64,000 nucleotides of DNA from assembly GCF_000021305.1 (NCBI RefSeq), contig NC_011772.1:4564001-4628000 (forward strand), in the 5' to 3' direction. The notes beneath the pieces were generated by a model. It was not told where the DNA came from. It made no database searches and saw only the letters and a program-made list of their open reading frames with translations. This document shows, one piece after another, positions 1 through 9,170 of the stretch (positions within the stretch are counted from its first letter, which is position 1; the number at the start of each line of letters is the position of its first letter). The translations under genes were made by a program, and so were the position numbers. This DNA is from Bacillus cereus G9842. Its GTDB lineage: Bacteria > Bacillota > Bacilli > Bacillales > Bacillaceae_G.

Positions 1-1118
1 ACTGGAGAGTGTGGGAAGCTGATGAATGCTTCTTCACCGAATACGTTATTACGTTTTACATCGAAGTATACGCCCATGTACTCAAGGCCTTCTAATACGC
101 GCTCACGAATAATCGCACTGTTTTCACCTACACCAGCTGTAAAGATGATTGCGTCTACACCTTTCATACGAGCTGTGTAAGAACCGATGTATTTGTGGAT
201 ACGGCTTACGAATACATCAAGTGCTACTTTCGCACGGTGGTCGCCTTCTTCTTCTTTCGCAATGATGTCACGTAGGTCACTAGAGTAACCAGTAAGACCT
301 AACATACCACTCTTCTTGTTTAATACGTTAACTACTTCTTCTACTGTTTGGCCTGTTTTTTCCATGATGTATGGAATTAACGCAGGGTCAAGGTTACCAG
401 AACGTGTACCCATTGTTACACCAGCAAGTGGAGTGAAGCCCATAGAAGTATCGATAGATTTACCGCCTTCTACTGCTGCGATACTTGCACCGTTACCTAA
501 GTGACAAGAAAGTAAGCTTAAGCTTTCAATTGGACGACCTAATAATTCAGCCGCACGCTCAGTTACATATTTATGAGAAGTTCCGTGGAAACCGTATTTA
601 CGGATGCCGAATTTTTCATAGTACTCATATGGTAAGCTGTATAGGAATGCAGATTCCGGCATTGTTTGGTGGAATGCTGTATCGAATACTGCTACTGCTG
701 GTACGTTTGGTAATACTTCTCGGAATGCTTTAATACCAACAACGTTTGCTGGGTTATGAAGTGGTGCTAAATCGCTTAATTCTTCGATATCAGCTAATAC
801 TTCATCAGTAATTAAAACAGAGTCAGCAAATTTTTCGCCGCCGTGAACAACACGGTGACCGATACCGCCAATCTCATCTAGAGATTTAACGATTCCGTTT
901 TCAGTTAATTTTTTAAGAAGCATATTAACTGCTACTGCGTGATCTGGGATGTTTGTAATTTCTTTTTGTTTTTCGCCATCTACAGTAATAGTGAAGATAC
1001 TATCTTCTAAACCGATACGTTCTACTAAACCTTTTGTTAATACTGTTTCACTTGGCATTTCAAATAATTGGAATTTTAAGGAAGAGCTTCCTGCGTTAAT
1101 CGCGATGATTTTTGACAT
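1..1118 (-). CDS. ackA: Acetate kinase, 3' end outside window
   Basis: Cytoplasmic enzyme interconverting acetyl phosphate + ADP and acetate + ATP, the last step of acetate overflow. Reading from ATG at 1118 the protein begins [16 protein letters not shown], the phosphate-binding signature of the family, and later carries [11 protein letters not shown] and the FHGTSH segment typical of acetate kinases. About 372 codons lie in the window; the family is near 397 residues, so only the last ~25 are missing at the left edge. A purine-rich GGGGCGAAAG stretch precedes the start. The upstream region has a cre-like sequence, fitting known CcpA control of ackA in Bacillus. ytxK lies upstream on the same strand, as in B. 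subtilis. Confidence 0.97.
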   Translation of the reverse strand, partial: MSKIIAINAGSSSLKFQLFEMPSETVLTKGLVERIGLEDSIFTITVDGEKQKEITNIPDHAVAVNMLLKKLTENGIVKSLDEIGGIGHRVVHGGEKFADSVLITDEVLADIEELSDLAPLHNPANVVGIKAFREVLPNVPAVAVFDTAFHQTMPESAFLYSLPYEYYEKFGIRKYGFHGTSHKYVTERAAELLGRPIESLSLLSCHLGNGASIAAVEGGKSIDTSMGFTPLAGVTMGTRSGNLDPALIPYIMEKTGQTVEEVVNVLNKKSGMLGLTGYSSDLRDIIAKEEEGDHRAKVALDVFVSRIHKYIGSYTARMKGVDAIIFTAGVGENSAIIRERVLEGLEYMGVYFDVKRNNVFGEEAFISFPHSP

Positions 1119-1202
1119 CTAGTCTTTCGCCCCTTTTTCTCTTGGTAGTTGTGTGGATGTTTCCACAAACCGCTCGATTTTATCTAATCAAATTTACTAA
1201 AT

Positions 1203-1217
1203 ATGAAAACGTTTCAT
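1203..1217. promoter_or_regulatory. cre-like CcpA site upstream of ackA (degenerate)
   Basis: ATGAAA and TTTCAT half-sites flank ACG about 85 bases upstream of the ackA start. A canonical cre has four bases (NCGN) between these half-sites; here there are three. CcpA activation of ackA is established in B. subtilis, so the position makes sense, but the spacing defect keeps this tentative. The rest of the 299-base gap between ackA and ytxK is A+T-rich and shows no gene. Confidence 0.3.
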
Positions 1218-1417
1218 CATTAGCAAATTTTATACTCACGATTTTAATTTAAACATCGTCCGACATATATTTCAAGTGAAAAAATTGTAACACCAAGAAA
1301 AAATATATATTACAGATTTCAAAAAAATTCAGTTAAATCTAGTATATATTTAAAAATATGACATATTATATAAAACTGTACTACATGAATCACTAACTCT
1401 GTTACATATACCCAGCT

Positions 1418-2404
1418 TTATTTATGTGTTGCAAACCAAGTATTTAATTGATCCATAATGTTCTCCATCGCCTTCATGTTAGAGAATTTAGGCAACTCCA
1501 CTAATAACGCCTGTTTTGGCATTGTTACATTAGAGCCTTTCTTTTGGAGAACAAATATACTTTTTGCATTTTTCTCGTTTTTAAACATGGAAACAGGAAG
1601 CTGTAATAACCCTTGAATAAAGCATGTTTCTTTAATAAATGCATGTAATTTTGGTGCCTGATCACTTTCAAAAATGAAGTTTGGTACTAAGAAGAATAAG
1701 TACCCGCCCTCTTTCGTATGTTTCACACTTTGTTCAATAAATAAGTGATGAGCATACGACATTCCTTCATCTGCTTTTAATTTATATTCACTGGCACCGA
1801 TTTCGTTTGGATAGTAACCAATCGGTAAGTCTGAAACGACTGCATCAACTGGATCGATATAAAGTGGTGCTAGTCCATCTTGATGGAAGAATTCGATTGC
1901 ATGCTTCTGTAAATTTGCATTTACTAAAGCAAGTTTAATTAGCACTTCATCCACTTCTACACCAAATCCACTCATTGTTAGTCCTTCTTTGGCGCTATTA
2001 AACACTGTAGTCATTAAATTTCCTGTTCCAATTGCAGGATCTAAAACTGTAATTTCGTTTTGACCTTGCATAAATTTATGGAATAAGTAACTCATGAACA
2101 TCCCAACTGCATCAGGCGTCATTTCATGATTCGCTTGTACGCCTTCTTTCATTCCTTTTAAGATGGCTAACTGAAATGCTTTACGAATTTCTTCACCTTT
2201 ATATGTTTCTTCATTAAACGTACTATATTCACGATTCAGCCTTTCAATTGCTGATTCGGATAATTCCTCTTGTAAAATCGCTCCCTCAAACAAGTTATCA
2301 CCTGTTTCTACAAGCGCCTCTAAATATGTCACATCTAATTCTTTACGTAAAACTACCGCAGAAGAATCAAAAATAGAAAATAATGTTTCCACTGTCTGAC
2401 TCAC
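1418..2404 (-). CDS. ytxK: Class I SAM-dependent methyltransferase, YtxK family
   Basis: Predicted soluble methyltransferase related to the N6-adenine HsdM fold. An SAM-binding motif DPAIGTGNL lies near the middle, followed by SDLPIGYYP at the place of the NPPY-type catalytic motif, so the catalytic residues differ from a classical DNA adenine methylase. The substrate is unknown. GTG at 2404 is chosen because AGGAGG stands seven bases before it; the ATG at 2410 is only one base from the Shine-Dalgarno sequence. The resulting ~328 residues match the B. subtilis protein as I remember it. The gene lies upstream of ackA in the same direction, the conserved Bacillus arrangement. Confidence 0.85.
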   Translation of the reverse strand: MSQTVETLFSIFDSSAVVLRKELDVTYLEALVETGDNLFEGAILQEELSESAIERLNREYSTFNEETYKGEEIRKAFQLAILKGMKEGVQANHEMTPDAVGMFMSYLFHKFMQGQNEITVLDPAIGTGNLMTTVFNSAKEGLTMSGFGVEVDEVLIKLALVNANLQKHAIEFFHQDGLAPLYIDPVDAVVSDLPIGYYPNEIGASEYKLKADEGMSYAHHLFIEQSVKHTKEGGYLFFLVPNFIFESDQAPKLHAFIKETCFIQGLLQLPVSMFKNEKNAKSIFVLQKKGSNVTMPKQALLVELPKFSNMKAMENIMDQLNTWFATHK

Positions 2405-2521
2405 GTACATTCCTCCTTCTCTCTTTTACACATAACTTATATCATACCACAAAGTGATTTTTTCCAAAAAGAAAAAGCGACCTCCTGTAAAGAGCTCCCT
2501 CTCAAGTTATATATGATATAA

Positions 2522-2573
2522 CGTTTTTTCTCATATATCGGCACCGTTACGTAGCGATATATGAGAAAAAACG
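2522..2573. repeat. 19-base perfect inverted repeat downstream of tpx
   Basis: The arm at 2522-2540 is repeated as its exact reverse complement at 2555-2573, with a 14-base loop. Arms start CGTTTTTTCTC and end in CATATATCG. Because each arm begins with six T (or A), the structure could end transcription from both directions. It abuts the tpx terminator hairpin at 2573-2591. Confidence 0.7.
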
Positions 2574-2591
2574 ACCTCTTTATAAGAGGTC
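2573..2591 (-). terminator. Terminator of tpx
   Basis: An eight-base stem (GACCTCTT/AAGAGGTC) with a three-base loop lies just past the tpx stop. It is followed on the minus strand by CGTTTTTTC, giving the U-run. Confidence 0.75.
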
Positions 2592-2603
2592 ATTTCCTTC
2601 ACA

Positions 2604-3104
2604 TTACTTTGCAGATTTAGCTGCTTCTAATGCTGCTTCATAGTTTGGATGGCTTGTACCTTCGCCTACGTATTCTACGTAAACTACTTTGTCATTGCTA
2701 TCTACTACGAATACTGCACGAGCAAGTAAACGAAGTTCTTTCATTACTAAGCCGTAAGCTTCACCGAATGAAAGGTCACGGTGGTCAGAAAGTGTTACAA
2801 CATTTTCTAAACCGTTTGCTGCACACCAGCGTTTTTGAGCGAATGGTAAATCAGCGCTAATTGTTAATACTTTTGCGTTTTCAATACCTGCTGCATCTTG
2901 GTTAAAACGACGTGTTTGTGCATCACACACACCTGTGTCGATTGAAGGTACAACACTAATTAATTTTACTTCGCCTTTGTATGTTTCTAAACTTACTGGA
3001 GATAAGTCGTTTGCTAATACTTGGAAGTTTGGCGCTTGATCGCCAACTTTAACTTCTGTTCCAACTAAAGTCATTGGATTACCTTTAAAAGTTACGTTTG
3101 CCAC
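2604..3104 (-). CDS. tpx: Thiol peroxidase (atypical 2-Cys peroxiredoxin)
   Basis: Reduces hydrogen peroxide and alkyl hydroperoxides using thioredoxin. The 166-residue length is typical. The peroxidatic cysteine is Cys60 in [11 protein letters not shown], and the resolving cysteine is Cys94 in KRWCAANG, the Tpx spacing. The start is GTG at 3104, eight bases after GGGAGG. Its own terminator and the preceding gerW terminator suggest a single-gene transcript between ytxK and gerW. Confidence 0.96.
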   Translation of the reverse strand: MANVTFKGNPMTLVGTEVKVGDQAPNFQVLANDLSPVSLETYKGEVKLISVVPSIDTGVCDAQTRRFNQDAAGIENAKVLTISADLPFAQKRWCAANGLENVVTLSDHRDLSFGEAYGLVMKELRLLARAVFVVDSNDKVVYVEYVGEGTSHPNYEAALEAAKSAK

Positions 3105-3201
3105 TTGAAAATCCTCCCTTATTTAAACAAAATATGTACAATGTAAATGATAGTTTGTCCCTATCGATAATGCAAATAAAATCGCTTTATTTACAAAAAA
3201 A

Positions 3202-3235
3202 TAAAAGAAGCTAACCTATTGATTAGCTTCTTTAT
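3202..3235 (-). terminator. Terminator after gerW
   Basis: AAAGAAGCTAA pairs with ATTAGCTTCTTT across a short loop, directly downstream of the gerW stop, with A-rich flanks giving a U-run on the minus strand. Confidence 0.75.
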
Positions 3236-3238
3236 TCG

Positions 3239-3634
3239 TTAAATTTGAAATTCAGGATCATCTTCTTTTCGTTTATCCATCATTTCTTTCACTTTATCAA
3301 CAGCTTGTGGCGCTAATTCAATTATTTTATCGATGACGTGTGTTTGTTTATCTAAGTGCAATACTTTCACACCATCTCCATTTATAACAAGAAAGGCAAC
3401 AGGATTAATAGAAACTCCTCCACCACTTCCCCCGCCAAATGGATGACGGCCTGAATGTTCTACTCTACCAAATTCACTTCCACCAGCAGCAAATCCGAAA
3501 CTTACTTTCGAAACAGTAAGAATTACACTTCCATCTGCCGCTTTAATTGGGTCACCAACAATTGTATTTACATCAGTCATTTGTTTTAAATGCTGCATTG
3601 CTGTTGTCATTAAACCTTGAATTGGATGGTCCAT
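3239..3634 (-). CDS. gerW: GerW family sporulation protein (YtfJ)
   Basis: Spore protein of 131 residues. GerW is needed in B. subtilis for normal germination, especially the L-alanine response, and is made in the forespore. Family features seen are the N-terminal MDHPIQGLMTTAMQHLK, a glycine-rich FGFAAGGSEFG segment, a GGGSGGGVSINPVAF segment, and an acidic-basic tail. GGGGGGATATAGA precedes the ATG. It follows ytfI in the same direction with a 12-base gap, so the two are probably one operon. Confidence 0.9.
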   Translation of the reverse strand: MDHPIQGLMTTAMQHLKQMTDVNTIVGDPIKAADGSVILTVSKVSFGFAAGGSEFGRVEHSGRHPFGGGSGGGVSINPVAFLVINGDGVKVLHLDKQTHVIDKIIELAPQAVDKVKEMMDKRKEDDPEFQI

Positions 3635-3646
3635 TCTATATCCCCC

Positions 3647-4276
3647 CTATGCTTGAACAGATTTTTCTGTCATACCAGATTTTTGCTGCCTCATAAATAT
3701 GAGCAATTTCATCGCTGTTTTTATAGTGCGGAATATACGAAAAGATGCTGTTAACTCGCATCTTGATGCAAATCCCTTCCCTTGAAAAACAGGAGTAATT
3801 TCAAATTCTGGTACATCGACAATATGCATATATTGTCCGACAACTCCAGCAGCCATACCTTTTGTCCCCCATGCATATCCAGTGACAATTCCAGTACTAG
3901 CTGCGTCGCCTGCTCCAATTTGCGTATGCCATTTCCAACCATTGATTTTCACTCGTTTGAGAAAATCTTTAACGATAGTATGAACTTTTTGAAGCCTTTT
4001 TATCAGTTCCCCAATACTGTCAAGTTGCGCCATAATTTTATTATCTAGTCCGCCGTCCTCTTCAGCTTTTTCGATTTTCTGTCCTGTCTTTTTCTGCTGT
4101 TTTTCAATTCTTTCCAACACATCAAATGTATATCGAATCATCCATATTTTCACTTGAAATAAACATTGCTTTTCCATTTCTGAATATAAAAATGTCACCT
4201 TAAGCGATATTTTCGACAATAGTATAAGCAAAATAAAAAGGAGAAGAATTATTATTCCAATTACGAGCCACTTCAT
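3647..4276 (-). CDS. ytfI: DUF2953 membrane-anchored protein (YtfI)
   Basis: An N-terminal membrane helix (about residues 3-24, VIGIIILLLFILLILLSKI) is followed by a basic, partly coiled region and a C-terminal domain with WHTQIGAGDAASTGIVTGYAWG, characteristic of DUF2953. The function is unknown; its genes usually sit next to gerW, which suggests a sporulation link by inference only. The start ATG at 4276 is chosen because GAAAGGATG stands just before it and the earlier ATG (4285) overlaps that ribosome binding site. About 209 residues. Confidence 0.8.
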   Translation of the reverse strand: MKWLVIGIIILLLFILLILLSKISLKVTFLYSEMEKQCLFQVKIWMIRYTFDVLERIEKQQKKTGQKIEKAEEDGGLDNKIMAQLDSIGELIKRLQKVHTIVKDFLKRVKINGWKWHTQIGAGDAASTGIVTGYAWGTKGMAAGVVGQYMHIVDVPEFEITPVFQGKGFASRCELTASFRIFRTIKTAMKLLIFMRQQKSGMTEKSVQA

Positions 4277-4490
4277 ACGTATCATCCTTTCACTCCATAC
4301 CCATTATCGACAAGTTTATTCATCGTTAAACAGAGTTTTATAAGATTGAATATAAAAATTTTTCTAAAAATAAAAAGGTATTTTGACAATTTATATCGAA
4401 ATATATTATTTGAACATATCATCAGGGAACGGACTCTAATGATATGCAGCACGAAAAACAGAAAATTTAACTGCAGTGGAGGGATACATA

Positions 4491-5294
4491 ATGGCAGATC
4501 GTCGCAATTTATTTTTCTTTTATGGTGATGACAAAGCAACGCTCGTTGAAAAAATGAAACCAATCTATCGTATTTTAGAAGAGAATGGATTTACCATATT
4601 AGATCATCCAAAAAATGCAAACGCTATCGTCAGTGTTGGAGATGATGCAACCTTCTTACAAGCCGTTCGTAAAACTGGTTTTAGAGAAGATTGCTTATAC
4701 GCAGGGATTTCTACGAAAGATGAAACTTCGTTCTACTGCGATTTTCACATTGATCACATTGATACAGCCCTTCAAGAAATTACAAAAAATGAAATTGAAG
4801 TGCGCAAATATCCAACAATTCAGGTAGATGTAGATCATGGTACATCTTTCTATTGTTTAAATGAGTTCTCATTACGTTCTAGCATTATTAAAACATTCGT
4901 TGTAGATGTTCACGTTGATGATTTATACTTCGAAACATTTAGAGGGGACGGTTTAGTAGTTTCTACCCCAACAGGAAGTACAGCTTACAATAAATCATTG
5001 CATGGTGCAGTTGTTGACCCACTTATTCCATGTTTCCAAGTAAGCGAACTAGCATCTTTAAACAACAACACTTACCGTACGCTCGGTTCACCGTTCATTT
5101 TAAATCACGAACGTACATTAACTTTAAAACTAAGACCAGACGGTAACGATTATCCTGTTATCGGCATGGATAACGAAGCGCTTAGCATTAAACAAGTGGA
5201 AAAAGCTGTTGTACGCTTAAGCGATAAACAAATTAAAACAGTTAAATTAAAAAACAACTCTTTCTGGGAAAAAGTACAAAGAACGTTTTTATAG
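4491..5294 (+). CDS. ppnK2: NAD kinase 2 (ATP-dependent, YtdI type)
   Basis: Phosphorylates NAD to NADP in the cytoplasm. The 267-residue product starts at ATG 4491, after GTGGAGGG; an in-frame GTG at 4476 is part of that ribosome binding site. The family motif normally written GGDGT reads GDDAT here (residues 50-54, with Asp52 at the catalytic aspartate position). The second motif is intact: NEFSLRSS, then TPTGSTAYNKS, then the C-terminal GMDNEALS segment. From memory other B. cereus-group NadK2 proteins share the GDDAT variant, so it is not taken as inactivation. It is transcribed away from ytfI and followed by a strong hairpin. Confidence 0.93.
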   Translation: MADRRNLFFFYGDDKATLVEKMKPIYRILEENGFTILDHPKNANAIVSVGDDATFLQAVRKTGFREDCLYAGISTKDETSFYCDFHIDHIDTALQEITKNEIEVRKYPTIQVDVDHGTSFYCLNEFSLRSSIIKTFVVDVHVDDLYFETFRGDGLVVSTPTGSTAYNKSLHGAVVDPLIPCFQVSELASLNNNTYRTLGSPFILNHERTLTLKLRPDGNDYPVIGMDNEALSIKQVEKAVVRLSDKQIKTVKLKNNSFWEKVQRTFL

Positions 5295-5303
5295 AATTAA
5301 AAT

Positions 5304-5339
5304 AACCGCAGAATTATGGAATTCCATAATTCTGCGGTT
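5304..5339. terminator. Palindromic terminator after NAD kinase 2
   Basis: A perfect 36-base palindrome with 18-base arms, beginning AACCGCAGAATTATGG, followed by TGTTTATTTC. It lies ten bases after the NAD kinase stop and between convergent genes, so it may work in both directions. Confidence 0.8.
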
Positions 5340-5365
5340 GTTTATTTCTCTAACTATTAGTTGCT

Positions 5366-5411
5366 ATTTTTGTCGGTAAGTCGATATATTTCAATAATCG
5401 CTCATATATTT
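5366..5411 (-). repeat. Dispersed intergenic repeat, copy 1
   Basis: Read on the minus strand this contains GAGCGATTATTGAAATATATC followed by GACTTACCGACAAAAAT (given in two pieces). It matches the family seen at 30256, 38970, 54753 and 59177. It ends at the stop codon of the neighbouring amidohydrolase gene. Confidence 0.6.
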
Positions 5412-6980
5412 TTACATACCTTTTCTATAGACAACTTGGCCATCTATTACGGTCATTTCTGCTTGTACTTCTTTCATTTCTTCTGCCTCAATTTCAAAAA
5501 TATTACGGTCTAATATCGTAAAGTCTGCTTCATATCCTTTTATAATTTGCCCTCGCTTCGCTTCTTTTCCGATTGCATAGGCACTTCCTGTTGTAAATAG
5601 AGAAACAGCCTCATATACCGTTAATCTTTCCTCAGGCATATAGCATACATCGTCAATAAAACTTCTACGTGTAACAGCGCTATATATGCCTAAAAATGGA
5701 TTCACTTGTTCAATTGGTGCGTCAGACCCACCGTTGCAGCGTAATCCTGCTTCCAGTAACGTCTTCCAAGCGTATGCATAACGAAGACGACGCTCGCCTA
5801 GTTTTTCAATGACTGACGGGAAATCTGAGGAAAGAAAGACCGGCTGTATATCGATAATAGCCGACAAGTTTTTCATTCTTTCAATCAACTCTTCACGAGC
5901 AAGCTGACAATGAATAATACGGTCACGTAACCCTTTTGCTGGTGGATATAATTCGAGTGCATTAATGACATATTCAAGCGATAAGTCACCGATAGTATGA
6001 ATCGCAACTGGCATATGTAAGTCTCGTGCTTTCTTCACTAATTCTGCAAGTTCTTCACGTGAGAAAATTGCAACCCCATTCGTTTCCTTCGCATCTTCAT
6101 ACGGTTCACTTAATAATGCTGTTCTTCCGCCAAAAGAACCGTCAGAAAAAATTTTCATTGCCCCAAATTCAATATAATGTTCATTTTCATATTCTTTTCG
6201 TTCTTGTGCTACTTCATGATGAACGAGCAAATGTGCTTTAAATGGCATTTCTTTTATAACGTGAGAAAACGCATTATGCGTTTTTCTAAAGCCACCATAG
6301 TAATTTAAATCTTCCGTATGCCCGCCAACAAGTCCATATTGCCAACAATCTTTAATCGCTGTTTGCAGAGCTCTTTGTAAATAAGCTTCATCAATTTCTG
6401 GCTGAACGTGTTTAATTAATTCTTGCCCTTGTTCATATAAAAGTCCTGTTAACTTATTTGATGAATCCCTGCCAATTTTCCCGCCTTTTGGATTTTGCGT
6501 CGCTTCTGTTATGTTCGCTTCTTGCAATATGTATGAATTCACCCATGTAACGTGACGACAAACTCGCTTTAATAAAATGGGATGTTCTTTCGAAATTTCA
6601 TCTAAATCACGCGCATGAACATCTTTCGTATCTGTAAAGTTATTTTCATTCCACCCTTCTCCAATAACCCAAGATCCCTTTGGTGCTTCTTCCACTCGCT
6701 TCTGAACAAGAGTAAGCACTTCACCATAAGATGTACAATTTGATAAATCTAGACGGAGTAATCTCTCCCCATGCCCAATAAGATGCATATGGCTATCAAC
6801 GAGACCCGGAATCATTGTTTTTCCTTTTAGGTCCTGCAACTTAACGTTTGAATATCTACTTTCTAATTCTTCCTTACTCCCAGCATCAACGATTATGCCA
6901 TTTTCAACATAAATAGCTTCTACTTTTTCATTCTTTTCTCGCATTGTGTAAATGGTGCCGCCATACCAAATTTCTCTCAT
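5412..6980 (-). CDS. Amidohydrolase family 3 protein (YtcJ-like)
   Basis: Predicted metal-dependent hydrolase of about 522 residues acting on C-N bonds; the substrate is unknown. The N-terminal metal motif DSHMHLIGHG, a second site around HTIGDLS, and the C-terminal GGSDAPIE are those of amidohydrolase 3 (YtcJ/exoenzyme-regulatory AepA type). ATG at 6980 follows AAAGGAGATGGGATAT; the reading frame extends 16 codons upstream but those codons lack a ribosome binding site. It lies between NAD kinase and a VOC protein gene. B. subtilis ytcJ occupies the same place. Confidence 0.82.
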   Translation of the reverse strand: MREIWYGGTIYTMREKNEKVEAIYVENGIIVDAGSKEELESRYSNVKLQDLKGKTMIPGLVDSHMHLIGHGERLLRLDLSNCTSYGEVLTLVQKRVEEAPKGSWVIGEGWNENNFTDTKDVHARDLDEISKEHPILLKRVCRHVTWVNSYILQEANITEATQNPKGGKIGRDSSNKLTGLLYEQGQELIKHVQPEIDEAYLQRALQTAIKDCWQYGLVGGHTEDLNYYGGFRKTHNAFSHVIKEMPFKAHLLVHHEVAQERKEYENEHYIEFGAMKIFSDGSFGGRTALLSEPYEDAKETNGVAIFSREELAELVKKARDLHMPVAIHTIGDLSLEYVINALELYPPAKGLRDRIIHCQLAREELIERMKNLSAIIDIQPVFLSSDFPSVIEKLGERRLRYAYAWKTLLEAGLRCNGGSDAPIEQVNPFLGIYSAVTRRSFIDDVCYMPEERLTVYEAVSLFTTGSAYAIGKEAKRGQIIKGYEADFTILDRNIFEIEAEEMKEVQAEMTVIDGQVVYRKGM

Positions 6981-7012
6981 ATATCCCATCTCCTTTATTT
7001 TATTGTATAAAA

Positions 7013-7042
7013 AAAAGCACCATTTCAAAACATGGTGCTTTT
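7013..7042 (-). terminator. Terminator after the VOC gene
   Basis: AAAAGCACCAT pairs with ATGGTGCTTTT around an eight-base loop, followed on the minus strand by a run of U. It separates the VOC gene from the amidohydrolase gene. Confidence 0.8.
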
Positions 7043-7049
7043 CTAAAAA

Positions 7050-7481
7050 TTACTTTTGTTCAGTAGTAGACGTTGTAACTTGCCATTCAATATTAAATTT
7101 ATCTTTTACTTGTCCGTATGCTGGGCTCCAGAATGTTTCTTGAAGTGGCATGATAACCTCTCCACCTTCTTGTAACTTATCGAATACTTCTTTTGCTTTT
7201 TCTGCATTACTAATTTGAATTGCGATTGTTACTTGAGATCCGATTGCATGCCCTTGACCTGGGAATGTATCAGAAATCATAAGATCCGTATTACCAACTT
7301 TTAAAGTAGCGTGTAAAACGCGCTCTTTCGCTTCAGCTGGAATCGGGTATTCTGGATTTTCAGGCATGTCACCAAAAGTTTGCATGACTTCTACTTTTGC
7401 ATCTAAAACCTCTTTATAAAACTGTACAGCTTCTTGCCCACTACCATCTAAAACTAAGTACGGATTAATACCTAAAATCAT
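7050..7481 (-). CDS. VOC family (PhnB/glyoxalase-like) protein
   Basis: A 143-residue single-domain protein of the vicinal-oxygen-chelate fold. It opens with ILGINPYLVLDGSGQEAVQFYKEVLDA and later has DTFPGQGHAIGSQVTIAIQ, the pattern of PhnB-like proteins (3-demethylubiquinone methyltransferase-like subgroup). These proteins are often annotated as bleomycin-resistance or glyoxalase relatives, but nothing here fixes a substrate. AAAGAGGTGTCCGT precedes the ATG. It has its own terminator. Confidence 0.75.
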   Translation of the reverse strand: MILGINPYLVLDGSGQEAVQFYKEVLDAKVEVMQTFGDMPENPEYPIPAEAKERVLHATLKVGNTDLMISDTFPGQGHAIGSQVTIAIQISNAEKAKEVFDKLQEGGEVIMPLQETFWSPAYGQVKDKFNIEWQVTTSTTEQK

Positions 7482-7583
7482 ACGGACACCTCTTTTTTAA
7501 GTTTATAAAATCGAACTTGTGTTCGTTTTTATATTATCATTGTTTTGCATTTCATTCAACTATTTACTTCACTGTTTTCAAAA

Positions 7584-9170
7584 TTATTTTGACGGAATCT
7601 CCATCTCTTGTTTTCTAAGTTCAATACGGCGAATTTTTCCAGAAATCGTTTTTGGTAGTTCATCTACAAATTCAATTTTGCGAGGGTATTTATATGGTGC
7701 AGTGAGTTCTTTGACGTGTTGTTGGAGTGTTGGAATTAATGTTTCTTCGTTCTTTTCTATATTCTCTCTTAATACGATAAATGCCTTCACGACACTTCCG
7801 CGAATTTCATCAGGACTTGCGACAACCGCACATTCTCTTACGTAAGGATGTTTTACAAGCGCATCCTCTACTTCAAACGGCCCGATTGTATAACCAGAGC
7901 TAATAATGATATCATCACCACGCCCTTCAAACCAGAAGTAGCCATCTTCATCTTTCTTCGCTTTATCACCTGTAATATAATAATCACCGCGGAATTGCAT
8001 CGCTGTACGCTCATCGTCTTTATAATATTGTTTAAAGAGTGCCGGCGTTTCAATGTGAACTGCAATATCACCAACTTCGCCTACTTTAACTGGAATACCT
8101 TCCTCATTTACGATATCGACGTGGTTACCTGGCGTTGGTTTCCCCATTGATCCTGGTCTAATATCCATCCCTTTCATTACACCAACAAGTAGTGTATTTT
8201 CCGTTTGCCCATAGCCGTCTCTTACTGTAATATCAAAGTGCTTTTGGAACGTTCCAATAACTTCTCTATTTAACGGCTCACCTGCGGATACAGCGCTATG
8301 TAACGCCTCTAAATTGTACTGGCTTAAATCTTCTACCTTTGCCATTAATCTATACTCAGTCGGTGTACAACAAAGCACATTCACCTTATTATCGTCTAAT
8401 AAATTTAAATACGTTTTCGGTTCAAACTTGCCGTTGTACACAAATCCTGTTGCCCCTGAACCGAGAGTTGCTAAAAACGGGCTCCAAATCCACTTTTGCC
8501 ACCCTGGACTAGCCGTTGCCCATACAACATCATTCTCTTCAATTCCGAGCCAATTCGGGGCGCTTGTACGTAAATGAGCGTATGCCCACGCGTGAGTATG
8601 AACGACACCTTTCGGGTTTCCTGTCGTCCCTGACGTGTAAGATAAAAAGACCATATCTTCTTTATCTGTTTTCGCCATTTCTAACATGTCACTTTCTGTT
8701 TCTAATGCTGTTTTTAAATTGATCCATCCGTCTACTGACTGCTCGCTCAGGACGAATTTTTGAAGAGATTCCATTGCTTCTATATCATCAAACTGTCCAA
8801 TGTACGGCTCATAGCTTACTATCGCTTTTACTTCGCCATGTCCAATTCGATATTCGATATCTTTTTTACGCAACATTTCCGAACTTGGAATTACGACAAA
8901 TCCTGCTTTAATCGCAGCGATATACGTCATGTACGCTTCAATTAAACGCGGCATCATAATAAGGAGCTTGTCCCCTTTTTGTAAGCCACTTTTTATAAAA
9001 GCGTTTCCAATTTTATTTGCACCTTGCATTAATTCAAAATATGTAACTTCTCGTCTATTCCCTTTATCATCTTGCCAAATTAAAGCAAGCTTCTCTTTAT
9101 CGTCTGTATATTTCTCTATTTCTGAAACTAAATTATAAGATGGTGGTGCCAACAATTCCTCTCTCTTCAT
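7584..9170 (-). CDS. Acyl-CoA synthetase, AMP-forming (MbcS/YtcI-like)
   Basis: Activates a short- or branched-chain carboxylic acid to its CoA thioester through an acyl-adenylate. ANL-superfamily motifs occur in order: SYTSGTTGNPKGVVHTH (P-loop), DGYGQTEN (motif II region), TGDKAKKDEDGYFWFEGRGDD (hinge), and PKTISGKIRR at the C-terminus, containing the lysine needed for adenylation. ATG at 9170 is preferred over the ATG at 9176, which touches the GGAGG. About 528 residues. NCBI names similar Bacillus proteins MbcS (methylbutyryl-CoA synthetase); the substrate cannot be read from sequence. The C-terminal P-K-T-x-S-G-K motif resembles the AcuA acetylation site of AcsA. Confidence 0.85.
   Translation of the reverse strand: MKREELLAPPSYNLVSEIEKYTDDKEKLALIWQDDKGNRREVTYFELMQGANKIGNAFIKSGLQKGDKLLIMMPRLIEAYMTYIAAIKAGFVVIPSSEMLRKKDIEYRIGHGEVKAIVSYEPYIGQFDDIEAMESLQKFVLSEQSVDGWINLKTALETESDMLEMAKTDKEDMVFLSYTSGTTGNPKGVVHTHAWAYAHLRTSAPNWLGIEENDVVWATASPGWQKWIWSPFLATLGSGATGFVYNGKFEPKTYLNLLDDNKVNVLCCTPTEYRLMAKVEDLSQYNLEALHSAVSAGEPLNREVIGTFQKHFDITVRDGYGQTENTLLVGVMKGMDIRPGSMGKPTPGNHVDIVNEEGIPVKVGEVGDIAVHIETPALFKQYYKDDERTAMQFRGDYYITGDKAKKDEDGYFWFEGRGDDIIISSGYTIGPFEVEDALVKHPYVRECAVVASPDEIRGSVVKAFIVLRENIEKNEETLIPTLQQHVKELTAPYKYPRKIEFVDELPKTISGKIRRIELRKQEMEIPSK

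Noticed and set aside
4282..4563. 93-codon minus-strand frame overlapping the ppnK2 start
   Set aside because: Basic, cysteine/leucine-rich composition, no ribosome binding site, and it covers the ppnK2 start region; treated as a shadow.
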